Source: Ralstonia pickettii (GTDB lineage Bacteria; Pseudomonadota; Gammaproteobacteria; Burkholderiales; Burkholderiaceae). From it: DNA of 64,000 bases. This document shows positions 20,558 to 30,447 of this stretch, one piece after another. The stretch is from the NCBI RefSeq assembly GCF_016466415.2, contig NZ_CP066771.1:2852001-2916000 (forward strand), given 5' to 3'. A program made the translations under genes and the position numbers. The number at the start of each line of letters is the position of its first letter. Positions within the stretch are counted from its first letter, which is position 1. A model generated the notes under the pieces. That model saw nothing but the letters and a program-made list of their open reading frames with translations, had not been told where the DNA came from and did not search any database.

Positions 20558-21538
20558 TTACTTCTCCAGACCTGCGGGCGGCCAGTTCTCGAGCTTCATG
20601 CCGAGCGTCAAACCACGCGAAGCGAGGACTTCCTTGATCTCGTTGAGCGACTTGCGACCCAGATTCGGGGTCTTGAGCAGTTCGTTCTCGGTACGCTGGA
20701 TCAGATCGCCGATGTAGTAGATGTTTTCCGCCTTCAGGCAGTTGGCCGAACGCACCGTCAGCTCCAGGTCGTCGACCGGGCGCAGCAGGATCGGATCGAT
20801 CTGCGGTGCACGGGCGGCGGCGGCCTCGGCGGCGCTTTCAGTGCCTTCCAACGCGGCAAACACCGACAGCTGATCCACCAGAATGCGAGCCGACTGGCGG
20901 ATCGCCTCTTCCGGCGAAATCACGCCATTGGTTTCGATGTTCATCACCAGCTTGTCGAGGTCGGTACGCTGCTCCACGCGAGCGGACTCAACGGCGTACG
21001 ACACACGGCGCACCGGCGCGAACGATGCGTCCAGCACAATGCGGCCGATGACCTTGCTCGACTCATCGCCGAACTTGCGCACGTTGCCCGGCACATAGCC
21101 GCGGCCTTGCTCGACCTTCAGCTGCAGATCGAGCTTGCCGCCAGCCGACAGGTTCGCAATGACGTGACCCGGGTTGATGATTTCGACATCGTGCGGCAGC
21201 TCGATATCGGCCGCAGTCACCACGCCTTCGCCTTCCTTGCGCAGCGACACCGTGACTTCATCACGGTTGTGCAGCTTAAACACCACGCCCTTCAGGTTCA
21301 GCAACAGGTTGACGACGTCTTCCTGAACGCCATCGATGGTGGAGTACTCGTGGACGACCCCAGCGATCGTCACTTCGGTCGGTGCATAGCCGACCATCGA
21401 CGACAGCAGCACGCGGCGCAGCGCGTTACCGAGCGTGTGGCCGTAGCCGCGCTCGAACGGTTCCATGACGACCTTCGCGTGATGATCGCCAAGCGGCTCA
21501 ACCGCAATAATTTTGGGCTTCAGGAGTGCTGTTTGCAT
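20558..21538 (-). CDS. rpoA: RNA polymerase alpha subunit
   Basis: RpoA (326 aa) dimerises to nucleate RNA polymerase and contacts UP elements and activators. The N-terminal assembly domain shows [21 protein letters not shown]. After a flexible Ala-rich linker ([13 protein letters not shown]) comes the C-terminal DNA-binding domain with [16 protein letters not shown] and [14 protein letters not shown]. Length is normal. It lies between rpsD (233 nt upstream) and rplQ. Confidence 0.98.
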
Positions 21539-21632
21539 TAGGTTGTCCTATTTCAATACCCTCGGCTCGTTACACCGATAAGGCTGACGGGGACTAAAAG
21601 AATCCGCCACGGAATACGTGACGGAAGACGCG

Positions 21633-21657
21633 CGTGCCGCAATCGCGTTGCGGCACG
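21633..21657. other. Perfect hairpin in the rpsD-rpoA spacer
   Basis: CGTGCCGCAA / TTGCGGCACG, 10 perfect pairs around a five-base loop, lies about 100 bases before the rpoA start. No T-run follows on either strand, so it is more likely a leader or processing structure than a terminator. Confidence 0.5.
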
Positions 21658-21742
21658 TAACGATTCGGATTGGATCTGCGCACCAGTGATATCCAGCGCT
21701 CGAACACAATGTAGACGATGAGCGTCCCCAAAAGGCGCACAA

Positions 21743-21764
21743 GCCCGCACCTTGCGGTACGGGC
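21743..21764 (-). other. Hairpin just after rpsD
   Basis: GCCCG.ACC / GGT.CGGGC with one mismatch and a four-base loop, 8 bases beyond the rpsD stop. On the minus strand a short TTTT occurs only some 13 bases later, so it is a poor terminator, possibly a partial attenuator or a 3'-end stabiliser for the rpsD message. Confidence 0.4.
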
Positions 21765-21771
21765 CTCGTCA

Positions 21772-22395
21772 TTAACGCGAATACAATTCGACGATCAGGC
21801 TTTCGTTGATGTCGCCGGCAATATCTGCGCGATCCGGAATTTGCTTGAAGGTGCCTTCCATCTTCTTGGCATCCACGGCAACCCACGTCGGGAAGCCGGT
21901 TTGCTCTGCCAGCGTCAGCGATTCAGCAATACGCACTTGCTTCTTCGACTTTTCACGGATGGCAATCACGTCGCCCGTCTTGATCTGGGCCGACGGCACG
22001 TTCAGGGCTTGACCGTTCACCAGGATCGCCTTGTGCGACACCAGCTGACGCGCTTCCGCGCGGGTCGAGCCGAAGCCCATGCGGTACACGACGTTGTCCA
22101 AGCGCGATTCCAGCAGTTGCAACAGGGTTTCACCCGTGTTGCCCTTGCGACGATCGGCTTCAGCGAAGTAGCGGCGGAACTGACGCTCAAGCACGCCGTA
22201 GATGCGCTTGACCTTCTGCTTTTCACGCAGTTGGTTGCCGTAGTCGGAGGTGCGGGCGCCGGAGGTGCGGCCGTGCTGACCAGGCTTGCTGTCCAGCTTG
22301 CACTTGTCGGCGAGGGAGCGACGTGCGCTCTTCAGGAAAAGGTCAGTACCTTCGCGGCGAGACAGTTTCGCCTTGGGACCGGTATAGCGTGCCAC
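21772..22395 (-). CDS. rpsD: 30S ribosomal protein S4
   Basis: S4 (207 aa) starts 30S assembly on the 16S 5' domain and in enterobacteria represses the alpha operon. The protein shows [23 protein letters not shown], and the S4 RNA-binding domain beginning [25 protein letters not shown]. It is the zinc-free form. It is separated from rpsK by 203 nt and from rpoA by 233 nt, much larger gaps than elsewhere in this block. Confidence 0.97.
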   Translation of the reverse strand: MARYTGPKAKLSRREGTDLFLKSARRSLADKCKLDSKPGQHGRTSGARTSDYGNQLREKQKVKRIYGVLERQFRRYFAEADRRKGNTGETLLQLLESRLDNVVYRMGFGSTRAEARQLVSHKAILVNGQALNVPSAQIKTGDVIAIREKSKKQVRIAESLTLAEQTGFPTWVAVDAKKMEGTFKQIPDRADIAGDINESLIVELYSR

Positions 22396-22504
22396 GTTAT
22401 GTTCCTTCGTTATCAGTCATCCGAGGCGCACGGCTTCGGATGGTCCGCCTGCTCAGCCCTAACAACGGGACCGCAGCGAACAGTGGGCTTATGAAAAGAC
22501 GAAA

Positions 22505-22541
22505 CCCGCCTTCCGGGAAATCCGGAAGACAGGCAAGCGGG
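22505..22541 (-). other. Hairpin in the rpsK-rpsD spacer
   Basis: CTTCCGG / CCGGAAG around a five-base loop (22510-22528), with an outer CCCGC / GCGGG (22505-22509 with 22537-22541). No T-run follows. It may be a leader structure for rpsD; S4-dependent control is possible but only inferred. Confidence 0.4.
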
Positions 22542-22598
22542 CGAGTATAGCACCCGCAGACCGACCTCGCCAACAGCGGGCGCGGTCGGTCGAATCGC

Positions 22599-23000
22599 TT
22601 AGATACGACGACGCTTCGGCGGGCGGCAGCCGTTATGCGGCACCGGCGTCACGTCTTCGATCAACTGGATCTTGATACCCAGGTTGTTCAGTGCACGCAC
22701 AGCCGATTCACGACCCGGGCCCGGGCCCTTGATGCGCACTTCCAGGTTCTTGATGCCTTGGTCCTGCGCCACGCGGCCAGCACTTTCAGCTGCAACCTGG
22801 GCGGCGAACGGCGTCGACTTACGCGAGCCCTTGAAGCCTTGGCCACCCGACGTCGCCCACGACAGAGCGTTGCCCTGGCGGTCGGTGATCGTGATGATTG
22901 TGTTGTTGAACGACGCGTGAACGTGCGCGATGCCGTCGGCGACGTTCTTGCGAACCTTCTTGCGCGCGCGCTGGGCGGCGGTATTCGCTGCTTTTGCCAT
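22599..23000 (-). CDS. rpsK: 30S ribosomal protein S11
   Basis: S11 (133 aa) sits on the 30S platform near the mRNA exit. Conserved parts are [56 protein letters not shown] and the C-terminal [18 protein letters not shown]. It begins 24 nt after the rpsM stop. The Lys/Arg-rich N-terminus (RARKKVRKN) is normal. Confidence 0.97.
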   Translation of the reverse strand: MAKAANTAAQRARKKVRKNVADGIAHVHASFNNTIITITDRQGNALSWATSGGQGFKGSRKSTPFAAQVAAESAGRVAQDQGIKNLEVRIKGPGPGRESAVRALNNLGIKIQLIEDVTPVPHNGCRPPKRRRI

Positions 23001-23024
23001 AGTTCCTATCCTTTACCCGACGGA

Positions 23025-23390
23025 TTACTTCTTGAGCGCGACGCCGGCCTTGCGCGGACCCTTACGGGTACGGGCATTGGTGCGGGTACGCTGACCACGC
23101 ATCGGCAGGCCCTTGCGATGGCGCACGCCACGATAGCAGCCCAGATCCATCAGGCGCTTGATGTTCATCGTCGTTTCACGGCGCAGATCGCCTTCAACGA
23201 GGAACTTCTCGATTTCCTTACGCAGCGCGTCCTGGTCCGGATCCGTCAGGTCCTTGACCTTCTTGTCGGTCGGGATGCCAGTAGCCTCGCAAATCTTCTG
23301 AGCGCGCGAGCGGCCGATACCGTAGATCGCCGTCAGGCCAATCACGGTATGTTTGTGGTTGGGGATGTTGACCCCTGCGATACGTGCCAT
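23025..23390 (-). CDS. rpsM: 30S ribosomal protein S13
   Basis: S13 (121 aa) binds the 30S head and contacts tRNA and the 50S subunit. [26 protein letters not shown] is the typical start; the C-terminal basic tail [21 protein letters not shown] is intact. It follows rpmJ by 21 nt and precedes rpsK. Confidence 0.97.
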
Positions 23391-23411
23391 TCGTCAATCC
23401 TCTTTGCGAAA

Positions 23412-23528
23412 TTAGCCTTGGCGCTGCTTATGACGCGGGTCCGACGAGCAGATCACACGCACCACGCCCTTGCGCTTGATGATTTTGCAGTTGCGGCAAA
23501 TGCGCTTAACAGAAGCCAGCACTTTCAT
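23412..23528 (-). CDS. rpmJ: 50S ribosomal protein L36
   Basis: A 38-residue protein read directly from the minus strand: it starts [20 protein letters not shown] and ends PRHKQRQG. Cys11, Cys14, Cys27 and His32 make the zinc ribbon, so it is the zinc-binding (C+) form. It lies 30 nt after infA and 21 nt before rpsM, the standard place. The gene is short and easily missed. Confidence 0.96.
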   Translation of the reverse strand: MKVLASVKRICRNCKIIKRKGVVRVICSSDPRHKQRQG

Positions 23529-23558
23529 GATTTTCCTCTTCCTTCAATTCCAGTCCGC

Positions 23559-23777
23559 TCACTTCGCCCGGAATACGATGCGCGCGCGGGACAGATCATA
23601 CGGGGTCAATTCGACCGTCACCTTGTCCCCGGGCAAGATGCGGATGTAATGCATGCGCATCTTGCCGGAAATATGGCCTAACACTACGTGGCCGTTCTCT
23701 AGCTTGACGCGAAACGTTGCGTTGGGGAGGTTTTCCAGCACCTCGCCCTGCATCTGGATCGCGTCATCTTTAGCCAT
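23559..23777 (-). CDS. infA: Translation initiation factor IF-1
   Basis: IF-1 (72 aa) is an OB-fold protein that binds the ribosomal A site during initiation. It starts [22 protein letters not shown] and contains [29 protein letters not shown], all standard. It follows secY by 26 nt and leads rpmJ-rpsM-rpsK. Confidence 0.97.
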   Translation of the reverse strand: MAKDDAIQMQGEVLENLPNATFRVKLENGHVVLGHISGKMRMHYIRILPGDKVTVELTPYDLSRARIVFRAK

Positions 23778-23803
23778 GTCCCTTCAGGTTCGTGCGATCG
23801 CTC

Positions 23804-25150
23804 TTAGCGGAGCGTCAGGTTTCCCTTGAAATTCGCCTTCTTCATCAAAGACTCGTACTGCTGAGACATCACGTAGGACTGCACTTGCGCCATGAAGTCC
23901 ATCGTGACAACCACGATGATCAACAGGGATGTCCCACCGAAGTAGAACGGCACATTCCAGCGCAGCACCAAGAACTCCGGCAACAGACACACCAGCGTGA
24001 TGTAGATCGCACCCGCCAGGGTCAACCGCACCAGAATCTTGTCGATATACCGCGTGGTTTGCTCGCCCGGACGGATGCCCGGAATGAACGCCCCACTTTT
24101 CTTCAGGTTATCCGCCACTTCCCGGCTGTTATAGACCAGCGCGGTGTAGAAGAAACAGAAGAAGATGATCGCCGCTGCATACAGCAGGATGTACACCGGC
24201 TGACCCGGCGACAGCGTTGCCGCGAGGTCCTTGACAACCCGTGCAACCGGATTCGTCGAGTTGCCAGCTGTAAACCAGCCCGCGATCGTGGCCGGGAACA
24301 GAATGATCGACGACGCAAAGATCGGCGGAATCACCCCGGCCATATTCAACTTCAGCGGCAGATGCGACGACTGTCCGCCATAAATCTTGTTACCAACCTG
24401 CCGCTTGGCGTAATTGACGAGAATCTTGCGCTGGCCCCGTTCGATGAACACAACCACGAACGTCACCGCACCAATAATCGCCACCACCAGGATCGCCGAG
24501 AAAATCCCCATCGATCCCGTACGCACCAGCTCGAACAACCCGCCGATCGCATTGGGCAGCCCGGCAGCAATCCCGCCGAAAATGATGATCGAGATCCCGT
24601 TGCCCAGACCACGCTCGGTGATCTGCTCACCCAGCCACATCAGGAACATGGTGCCCGTCACCAGCGTAATCACGGCGGTGGCCCGGAACATCAGACCCGG
24701 ATCCAAAACCAGACCCGGCTGCGCTTCGAGTGCCACTGCAATCCCCAGCGCCTGGAACGTTGCCAGGACGACCGTACCGTAGCGCGTGTACTGCGTAATC
24801 TTGCGCTGGCCGGCTTGGCCTTCCTTCTTCAACGATTCCAGCTGCGGCAACACGATCGTCAGCAGTTGCATGATGATCGACGCCGAGATGTACGGCATGA
24901 TCCCCAGCGCAAACACCGTGAAACGCGACAGCGCACCGCCGGAGAACAGGTTGAACATCCCGAGGATGCCACCCGACTGCCGTTGGAAAAGCTGCGCCAG
25001 TTGATCCGGATCGATACCGGGCACAGGAATGTGCGCGCCGATCCGGTACACCAGCAGTGCCAGAACCAGGAACACCAACCGACGGCGAAGATCGCCGTAC
25101 TTGGCCGTGTTCTTGGCCTGGGCCATCACATTAGGTTTCGCCGTGGCCAA
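23804..25150 (-). CDS. secY: Preprotein translocase subunit SecY
   Basis: SecY is the channel of the Sec translocon in the inner membrane. The 448-residue protein has ten hydrophobic helices beginning near [24 protein letters not shown]; the plug and pore-ring regions and the C-terminal cytoplasmic loop ([19 protein letters not shown]) are normal. TTG at 25150 is preferred because GGAG stands seven bases upstream; the next ATG (25126) has no such site. It follows rplO by 33 nt in the spc operon. Confidence 0.95.
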   Translation of the reverse strand: MATAKPNVMAQAKNTAKYGDLRRRLVFLVLALLVYRIGAHIPVPGIDPDQLAQLFQRQSGGILGMFNLFSGGALSRFTVFALGIMPYISASIIMQLLTIVLPQLESLKKEGQAGQRKITQYTRYGTVVLATFQALGIAVALEAQPGLVLDPGLMFRATAVITLVTGTMFLMWLGEQITERGLGNGISIIIFGGIAAGLPNAIGGLFELVRTGSMGIFSAILVVAIIGAVTFVVVFIERGQRKILVNYAKRQVGNKIYGGQSSHLPLKLNMAGVIPPIFASSIILFPATIAGWFTAGNSTNPVARVVKDLAATLSPGQPVYILLYAAAIIFFCFFYTALVYNSREVADNLKKSGAFIPGIRPGEQTTRYIDKILVRLTLAGAIYITLVCLLPEFLVLRWNVPFYFGGTSLLIIVVVTMDFMAQVQSYVMSQQYESLMKKANFKGNLTLR

Positions 25151-25183
25151 ACGGATGCTCCGTCAGTGTGAAACAGCAGGCTA

Positions 25184-25615
25184 TTAGGCCAGCGAGCCAC
25201 CAGCCGCTTCGATTGCAGCTTTCGCCCCAGCCGTCGCGCTGATACCCTTCAGAGTGACCTTCTTGTCGATTTCGCCCGACAGGATCACCTTGGCGCTCTT
25301 GACCATCTCGCCAACGAGGCCGGCTTGCTTGAGGGACAGCAGATCGATTTCTTCGATCGGCAGGCCCGCCAGGTCGCCCAGACGCACTTCAGCGGTGAAT
25401 TCCTTGGTCAGCGAGGTGAAACCACGCTTGGGCAGACGACGATGCAGGGGCATCTGGCCGCCTTCGAAGCCGACCTTATGGAAACCACCCGAACGCGACT
25501 TCTGACCCTTGTGACCACGACCAGCCGTCTTGCCCAGGCCCGAACCAATACCGCGACCAACGCGGCGCTTGGCGTGCTTGGAGCCGGCTGCCGGCTTCAG
25601 GTTATTCAGTTGCAT
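25184..25615 (-). CDS. rplO: 50S ribosomal protein L15
   Basis: L15 (143 aa) is a late-assembling large-subunit protein with a long extended N-terminus: [41 protein letters not shown] is present in full (given here by its key blocks RVGRGIGSG and [10 protein letters not shown]). The globular C-terminal part ends in AAGGSLA. It sits between rpmD and secY. Confidence 0.97.
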   Translation of the reverse strand: MQLNNLKPAAGSKHAKRRVGRGIGSGLGKTAGRGHKGQKSRSGGFHKVGFEGGQMPLHRRLPKRGFTSLTKEFTAEVRLGDLAGLPIEEIDLLSLKQAGLVGEMVKSAKVILSGEIDKKVTLKGISATAGAKAAIEAAGGSLA

Positions 25616-25633
25616 GTTCTTCTCCGTCTTGCC

Positions 25634-25816
25634 TTAGCCGATGACCTTGACCAGGTAGGACACCTTGTTGATCATGCCGCGCACTGCGGGCGTGTCCTGC
25701 AATTCGGACACCGAGTTCATGCGGCGCAGGCCCAGGCCGCGCACCGTGGCGCGGTGGTCTTCGCGCGTACCGATCAGGCTGCGCACGAGTTGGACTTTCA
25801 CGGTTTTCTGCGACAT
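25634..25816 (-). CDS. rpmD: 50S ribosomal protein L30
   Basis: L30 (60 aa) is a small large-subunit protein. [18 protein letters not shown] is followed by [15 protein letters not shown] and [18 protein letters not shown], the usual motifs. ATG at 25816 is used; an ATG three codons earlier is also in frame. It lies between rpsE (22 nt) and rplO (18 nt). Confidence 0.96.
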   Translation of the reverse strand: MSQKTVKVQLVRSLIGTREDHRATVRGLGLRRMNSVSELQDTPAVRGMINKVSYLVKVIG

Positions 25817-25838
25817 ATCGTTCACCTATCCCTTCGGC

Positions 25839-26357
25839 TTAGCCGAGGATCTCTTCGACCGACTTGCCACGCTTGGCGGCAACTTCGGCCGGGGTGCTCA
25901 TCTTGCGCAGGCCATCCAGCGTTGCGCGCACCATGTTGTAAGGATTGGTCGAACCGTGCGACTTGGTCACGATGTTCGTCACGCCCATCACTTCGAAGAT
26001 AGCGCGCATCGGGCCGCCGGCGATCACGCCGGTACCGTCCTTCGCGGGCATCATCTGCACCTTCGCGGCGCCATGCTTGCCAACCACTTCGTGCTGCAGC
26101 GTACCGTTCTTCAGCGGGACCTTGACCATCTTGCGACGGGCTTCGTCCATTGCCTTCTGCACGGCCACCGGGACTTCCTTAGCCTTACCCTTGCCCATGC
26201 CGATACGGCCGTCGCCGTCGCCGACCACAGTCAGAGCAGCGAAACCGAGAATCCGGCCGCCCTTGACCACCTTGGTCACACGGTTGACCGCGATCATCTT
26301 CTCGCGAAGACCGTCGTCGCGTTCGTCCCCTTGGACCTTAGGTTGAATTTTTGCCAT
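25839..26357 (-). CDS. rpsE: 30S ribosomal protein S5
   Basis: S5 (172 aa) is a fidelity protein of the 30S body. The N-terminal double-stranded RNA-binding domain shows [21 protein letters not shown] and [21 protein letters not shown]. The C-terminal domain has [18 protein letters not shown]. The Gly-rich loop tied to spectinomycin response (KVVKGGR) is unaltered. Confidence 0.97.
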
Positions 26358-26378
26358 GACGATATCCTCTATGCCGGC

Positions 26379-26735
26379 TTAGAACTTCAGGCCAGCTTCG
26401 CGTGCCGCGTCGGCCAGAGCCTTTACGCGACCGTGATAACGGAAACCCGAGCGATCGAACGCCACGGCTTCGATGCCGGCAGCCTTCGCCTTCTCAGCGA
26501 TACGCTTACCCACCAGGGTGGCAGCAGCGGTGTTGCCACCGTTGCCGTTCAGTTCCTTGCGGACTTCGGCTTCCGCCGTCGAGGCCGAAGCCAGGACCTT
26601 GGTGCCATCTTCCGAGAAGACCTGCGCATAAATGTGCAGGTTCGTACGGTGCACAGCCAGACGGGCGACGTTCAGTTCCGCAATTTTCAGGCGGGTCTGA
26701 CGTGCACGGCGCAGACGCGAGTCATTTTTGTTCAT
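26379..26735 (-). CDS. rplR: 50S ribosomal protein L18
   Basis: L18 (118 aa) binds 5S r[21 protein letters not shown], then [58 protein letters not shown] at 26735 is the usual start; one three codons earlier is in frame. It lies 11 nt after rplF and 21 nt before rpsE. Confidence 0.96.
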
Positions 26736-26746
26736 GATGTGCACCC

Positions 26747-27280
26747 TTACTTCTTCTTGGTTTCCTTCAGGATCACACGCTCATCGGCGTAGCGCACACC
26801 CTTGCCCTTGTAAGGCTCCGGCGGACGATAACCACGCACTTCAGCGGCGACCTGACCAACTTTTTGCTTGTCCGAACCCTTGATGATGATCTCGGTTTGC
26901 GTCGGCGTTTCCGCCTTCACGCCATCCGGCATCTCATGGATCACGTCGTGCGAGAAACCGAGTTGCAGCTTCAGAGCGGTGCCCTGAACCGATGCACGGT
27001 AACCCACGCCGACCAGGTTCAGCTTGCGCTCGAAGCCCGTCGTCACACCCTTGACCATGTTGGCCGTCAGGGCGCGCATCGTACCTTGCAGCGCATTGGC
27101 TTCACGCGACTCATCTGCCGGCGCGAACGTGATCGTGCCGTTGTCGGTGGTGACCTTGACCAGCGAGTGGATCGGCTGGGTCAGGGTGCCCAGCGGGCCC
27201 TTAACGGTCAGCAGACCACCAGCGAAATTAACTTCGGCGCCCTTGGGCAGCGCGATGGGAGCCTTACCTACGCGAGACAT
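26747..27280 (-). CDS. rplF: 50S ribosomal protein L6
   Basis: L6 (177 aa) lies near the factor-binding site of the 50S subunit. It shows two repeated folds: the N-terminal [17 protein letters not shown] and the C-terminal signature [26 protein letters not shown]. It lies between rpsH (12 nt) and rplR (11 nt). Confidence 0.97.
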
Positions 27281-27292
27281 GGTTCCCCTCCC

Positions 27293-27688
27293 TTAGGCGA
27301 CGTAGCAAATGACTTCGCCACCGACACCGGTTGCGCGGGCGCGGCGGTCCGTCATCAGACCCTGCGGGGTCGAGATGATGGCGACACCCAGGCCGTTCAT
27401 CACTTGCGGAATTTCATTACGGCCCTTGTACACACGCAGACCAGGCTTCGAGACGCGCTCCAGGCGCTCTATGACCGGGCGGCCAGCGTAGTACTTCAGA
27501 CCAATCGTCAGCGTGGACTTGCCACCCTGCTCGGTCACGGCGAATTCGTCGATGTAGCCTTCGTCCTTCAGGACTTTGGCGATTGCCACCTTCAGCTTCG
27601 ACGACGGCATGACCACCGACGCTTTTTCCACCGCTTGCGCGTTGCGGATACGCGTCAGCATATCGGCGATCGGATCGCTCATGCTCAT
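27293..27688 (-). CDS. rpsH: 30S ribosomal protein S8
   Basis: S8 (131 aa) is a primary 16S binder and, in E. coli, the autogenous repressor of the spc operon. It begins [18 protein letters not shown] and holds [25 protein letters not shown] and the C-terminal [21 protein letters not shown] motif. A second ATG two codons in is possible as start. Confidence 0.97.
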   Translation of the reverse strand: MSMSDPIADMLTRIRNAQAVEKASVVMPSSKLKVAIAKVLKDEGYIDEFAVTEQGGKSTLTIGLKYYAGRPVIERLERVSKPGLRVYKGRNEIPQVMNGLGVAIISTPQGLMTDRRARATGVGGEVICYVA

Positions 27689-27715
27689 ACTGTTTCTCCT
27701 GTAGCCTGTGCGTGA

Positions 27716-28021
27716 TTACCAGCTGGCTTTCGTCAGACCCGGGATCTCGCCCTTGAAGGCGATCTCGCGGAGCTTGTTACGCGCCAGGCCGAACTTACGG
27801 AACGTACCGCGGGGACGACCGGTGATCGAGCAGCGGTTGCGCTGACGCGTCGGATTTGCGTTGCGCGGCAGCGCTTGCAATTTCAGACGCGCTTCGTAGC
27901 GCTCTTCTTCCGACTTGCTTTGGTCGGCCACGATGGCTTCGAGAGCGGCGCGCTTCTCAGCGTACTTGGCCACGAGCTTGGCACGCTTCTTCTCGCGTTC
28001 GATCAGAGACAATTTAGCCAC
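27716..28021 (-). CDS. rpsN: 30S ribosomal protein S14
   Basis: S14 (101 aa) is of the long, zinc-free form: no CxxC pair is present. Conserved parts are [48 protein letters not shown] and [15 protein letters not shown]. It lies between rplE (9 nt) and rpsH (27 nt). Confidence 0.97.
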   Translation of the reverse strand: MAKLSLIEREKKRAKLVAKYAEKRAALEAIVADQSKSEEERYEARLKLQALPRNANPTRQRNRCSITGRPRGTFRKFGLARNKLREIAFKGEIPGLTKASW

Positions 28022-28030
28022 GGTAACCCC

Positions 28031-28573
28031 TTAATTACGGAACGGGAACTTGAACGCATTGAGGAGCGCCTTCGCTTCCTCGTCGTTCTTCGCAGTCGTC
28101 GTGATGCTGATGTTCAGACCACGGAGTGCGTCGATCTTGTCGTACTCGATCTCGGGGAAAATGATCTGCTCTTTCACACCGATGTTGTAGTTGCCGCGAC
28201 CATCGAACGCCTTACCCGACACACCACGGAAGTCGCGCACGCGGGGCAGCGACACGGTGATGAAGCGATCCAGGAATTCGTACATACGTTGGCCACGCAG
28301 CGTGACCATCGTACCGATCGGGTAACCCTGGCGAATCTTGAAGCCGGCGATAGCCTTGCGGGCTTTCGTCACGATCGGCTTCTGGCCAGCGATCTTGATC
28401 AGGTCGCCCGTGGCGTGCTCGATGACCTTCTTGTCATTGATGGCTTCACCAAGACCCATGTTCAGGGTGATCTTGGTGATACGCGGCACTTCCATCACGG
28501 ATTTGTAACCAAACTGCTTGATCAGTTCGGGCACAACCTTCTCTTTGTAAAACTCTTGCAGACGTGCAGTCAT
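28031..28573 (-). CDS. rplE: 50S ribosomal protein L5
   Basis: L5 (180 aa) binds 5S rRNA and contacts the P-site tRNA. It starts [32 protein letters not shown] and shows [31 protein letters not shown] and [29 protein letters not shown] in sequence (key parts only). ATG at 28573 is chosen; the longer frame overlaps rplX. Confidence 0.97.
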   Translation of the reverse strand: MTARLQEFYKEKVVPELIKQFGYKSVMEVPRITKITLNMGLGEAINDKKVIEHATGDLIKIAGQKPIVTKARKAIAGFKIRQGYPIGTMVTLRGQRMYEFLDRFITVSLPRVRDFRGVSGKAFDGRGNYNIGVKEQIIFPEIEYDKIDALRGLNISITTTAKNDEEAKALLNAFKFPFRN

Positions 28574-28599
28574 GCTCAACTCCTCTCTATTGCCCAGAA

Positions 28600-28908
28600 T
28601 CAAGCGCCGACGGCAGCACCGGTGGTCTTCAGCACGCGCGTCTTCACGCCGCCTTCAACCTTGATGCCGACGCGCGACGGCTTGCCATTGGCATCCACGA
28701 GCGCAACGTTCGAAATATGGATGGGCATGACCTTGTCGACCACACCACCCGTGGTACCCAGCATCGGGTTCGGACGCACGTGCTTCTTGGCAACGTTCAC
28801 GCCTTCAACCGTCACATGCTCGGCGAGCACGGCCAGCACAGTACCTTGCTTGCCCTTGTCTTTACCGGTACGGACGATGACGCGATCGCCCTTGCGAATC
28901 TTGTTCAT
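28600..28908 (-). CDS. rplX: 50S ribosomal protein L24
   Basis: L24 (102 aa) is an early assembly protein with a KOW motif: [27 protein letters not shown] is split here into its core [15 protein letters not shown]. The mid part [13 protein letters not shown] and [12 protein letters not shown] are standard. It follows rplN by 11 nt. Confidence 0.97.
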   Translation of the reverse strand: MNKIRKGDRVIVRTGKDKGKQGTVLAVLAEHVTVEGVNVAKKHVRPNPMLGTTGGVVDKVMPIHISNVALVDANGKPSRVGIKVEGGVKTRVLKTTGAAVGA

Positions 28909-28919
28909 GCGGCCTCCGT

Positions 28920-29288
28920 TTACAGCACTTCCGGCGCGAGCGACACGATCTTCATGAAGCGCTCGGTACGGAGTTCGCGAGTGACCGGCCCGAAGATACG
29001 GGTGCCGATCGGCTCAAGCTTGGTGTTCAGCAGCACGGCGGCATTGCCGTCGAACTTGATGAGCGAGCCGTCGGGACGGCGCACGCCCTTGGCGGTACGC
29101 ACCACCACGGCATTGTAGATATCGCCCTTCTTCACGCGACCACGCGGGGCAGCGTCCTTGACGCTGACCTTGATGATGTCGCCGACGCTGGCGTAGCGGC
29201 GCTTCGAGCCGCCCAGCACCTTGATGCACATGACTTCACGCGCACCCGTGTTATCGGCCACTTCGAGCCGGCTTTCTGTCTGAATCAT
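28920..29288 (-). CDS. rplN: 50S ribosomal protein L14
   Basis: L14 (122 aa) forms part of the inter-subunit bridge. [28 protein letters not shown] is recognisable, as are [28 protein letters not shown] and [15 protein letters not shown] at 29288 is the family start. It is the first gene of the spc part, set apart from rpsQ by 267 nt. Confidence 0.97.
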   Translation of the reverse strand: MIQTESRLEVADNTGAREVMCIKVLGGSKRRYASVGDIIKVSVKDAAPRGRVKKGDIYNAVVVRTAKGVRRPDGSLIKFDGNAAVLLNTKLEPIGTRIFGPVTRELRTERFMKIVSLAPEVL

Positions 29289-29555
29289 GGTGTTCTCGTC
29301 CCAACTTAATTCGCCAAACGCACAATGCGCAGAGGCGATCAGTCTTGGTCCCGCCGGCTGCTGGCATTGCGCCAACTGCGATTGGGTTGATCAACTTGAA
29401 GTCGGTAGCTGCCCGACGGCGATTGCCGCCTGGCCCATTCGCTTTTTCCCTCACCCGAGCCACCAGCAGATTTGCCAGCCACCCTCTGAAAGGGAAAGAC
29501 CGAGACTATATCACATAATCTCGGCCTTGCAACAGCAAACTGCTCCGCTGTTGTT
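29289..29555. other. Spacer between the S10 and spc parts, with a terminator-like hairpin
   Basis: 267 bases with no gene. A hairpin spans 29496-29528: AAG.CCGAGA.TAT pairs with ATA.TCTCGG.CTT with two mismatches. On the minus strand it is followed by TCCCTTTC, a weak U-tract. The remainder probably carries the rplN promoter and leader. No near-consensus promoter was picked out. Confidence 0.5.
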
Positions 29556-29825
29556 TTAGATCACGCGTGCAGCTTCAAGCAGACGCGACACCACCCACGA
29601 CTTCGTGCGGGAGAGCGGACGCGATTCCGTGATCTCAACCTTGTCGCCTTCGTTGTACTGGTTGGCTTCGTCGTGCGCATGGTATTTCTTAGAGCGCACC
29701 ACGTACTTGCCGTACAGCGGATGTTTCACGCGGTTTTCGATCAGGACAGTAACAGTCTTGTCCATCTTGTTGCTGACAACGCGACCGACGAGCGTGCGCT
29801 TCAGGGACGTTGCGGCTTCAGTCAT
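29556..29825 (-). CDS. rpsQ: 30S ribosomal protein S17
   Basis: S17 (89 aa) is an OB-fold primary 16S binder. It reads [41 protein letters not shown] and the C-terminal [13 protein letters not shown]. Its start overlaps the rpmC stop by 4 nt, so the two are translationally coupled. It ends the S10 part. Confidence 0.97.
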   Translation of the reverse strand: MTEAATSLKRTLVGRVVSNKMDKTVTVLIENRVKHPLYGKYVVRSKKYHAHDEANQYNEGDKVEITESRPLSRTKSWVVSRLLEAARVI

Positions 29826-30016
29826 TTCTGGTTCCCCTTCTGGCCCAGCACGGTGCGGACACGCGCGATGTCACGACGCACCTTCTTCAGCTGGCTGGTG
29901 TTCTGCAGCTGTTGCGTCGCTTTTTGCATGCGCAGGCCAAATTGGGCCTTCAGCAGCTCGGAGAGCTCCTGGTTCAGCCCGGCGACATCTTTGTCGCGCA
30001 GTTCGGATGCTTTCAT
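29822..30016 (-). CDS. rpmC: 50S ribosomal protein L29
   Basis: L29 (64 aa) is a two-helix protein at the tunnel exit, near where SRP and trigger factor dock. [21 protein letters not shown] and [30 protein letters not shown] (key parts) are standard. It overlaps rpsQ by 4 nt. Confidence 0.96.
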   Translation of the reverse strand: MKASELRDKDVAGLNQELSELLKAQFGLRMQKATQQLQNTSQLKKVRRDIARVRTVLGQKGNQK

Positions 30017-30028
30017 GGTGTGTGCTCC

Positions 30029-30445
30029 TTACGTTCCGACCTGACGCACCACGAAGCTGGTCGCGATCGGCAGCTTGGCAGCGGCCAGGCGGAATGCCTC
30101 GCGTGCCAGTTCTTCGCCAACGCCGTCCATTTCGTACAGCATCTTGCCCGGCTGAATTTCAGCCACGTAGTATTCCGGGTTGCCCTTACCGTTACCCATA
30201 CGGACTTCGGCAGGCTTCTTCGAGATCGGCTTGTCCGGGAAAATCCGGATCCAAATGCGGCCGCCACGCTTGATGTGACGGGTCATCGCACGACGGGCCG
30301 ACTCAATCTGACGTGCGGTCAGACGGCCGCGGCCCATCGCCTTCAGACCGAACTCGCCGAACGAGACTGCGTTGCCGCGCGTCGCGATACCGGTGTTACG
30401 GCCCTTCTGCTCCTTGCGGTACTTCCTGCGCTTAGGTTGCAGCAT
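30029..30445 (-). CDS. rplP: 50S ribosomal protein L16
   Basis: L16 (138 aa) helps shape the A site and peptidyl transferase centre. [19 protein letters not shown], the [23 protein letters not shown] block and [21 protein letters not shown] (key parts) are present. It starts 2 nt after the rpsC stop. Confidence 0.97.
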   Translation of the reverse strand: MLQPKRRKYRKEQKGRNTGIATRGNAVSFGEFGLKAMGRGRLTARQIESARRAMTRHIKRGGRIWIRIFPDKPISKKPAEVRMGNGKGNPEYYVAEIQPGKMLYEMDGVGEELAREAFRLAAAKLPIATSFVVRQVGT

Positions 30446-30447
30446 GT

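Noticed and set aside
21548-21886. Minus-strand open frame overlapping rpsD end and the rpsD-rpoA spacer
   Set aside because: It runs out of frame through rpsD, shows no conserved motif, and its best in-frame starts lack ribosome-binding sites.
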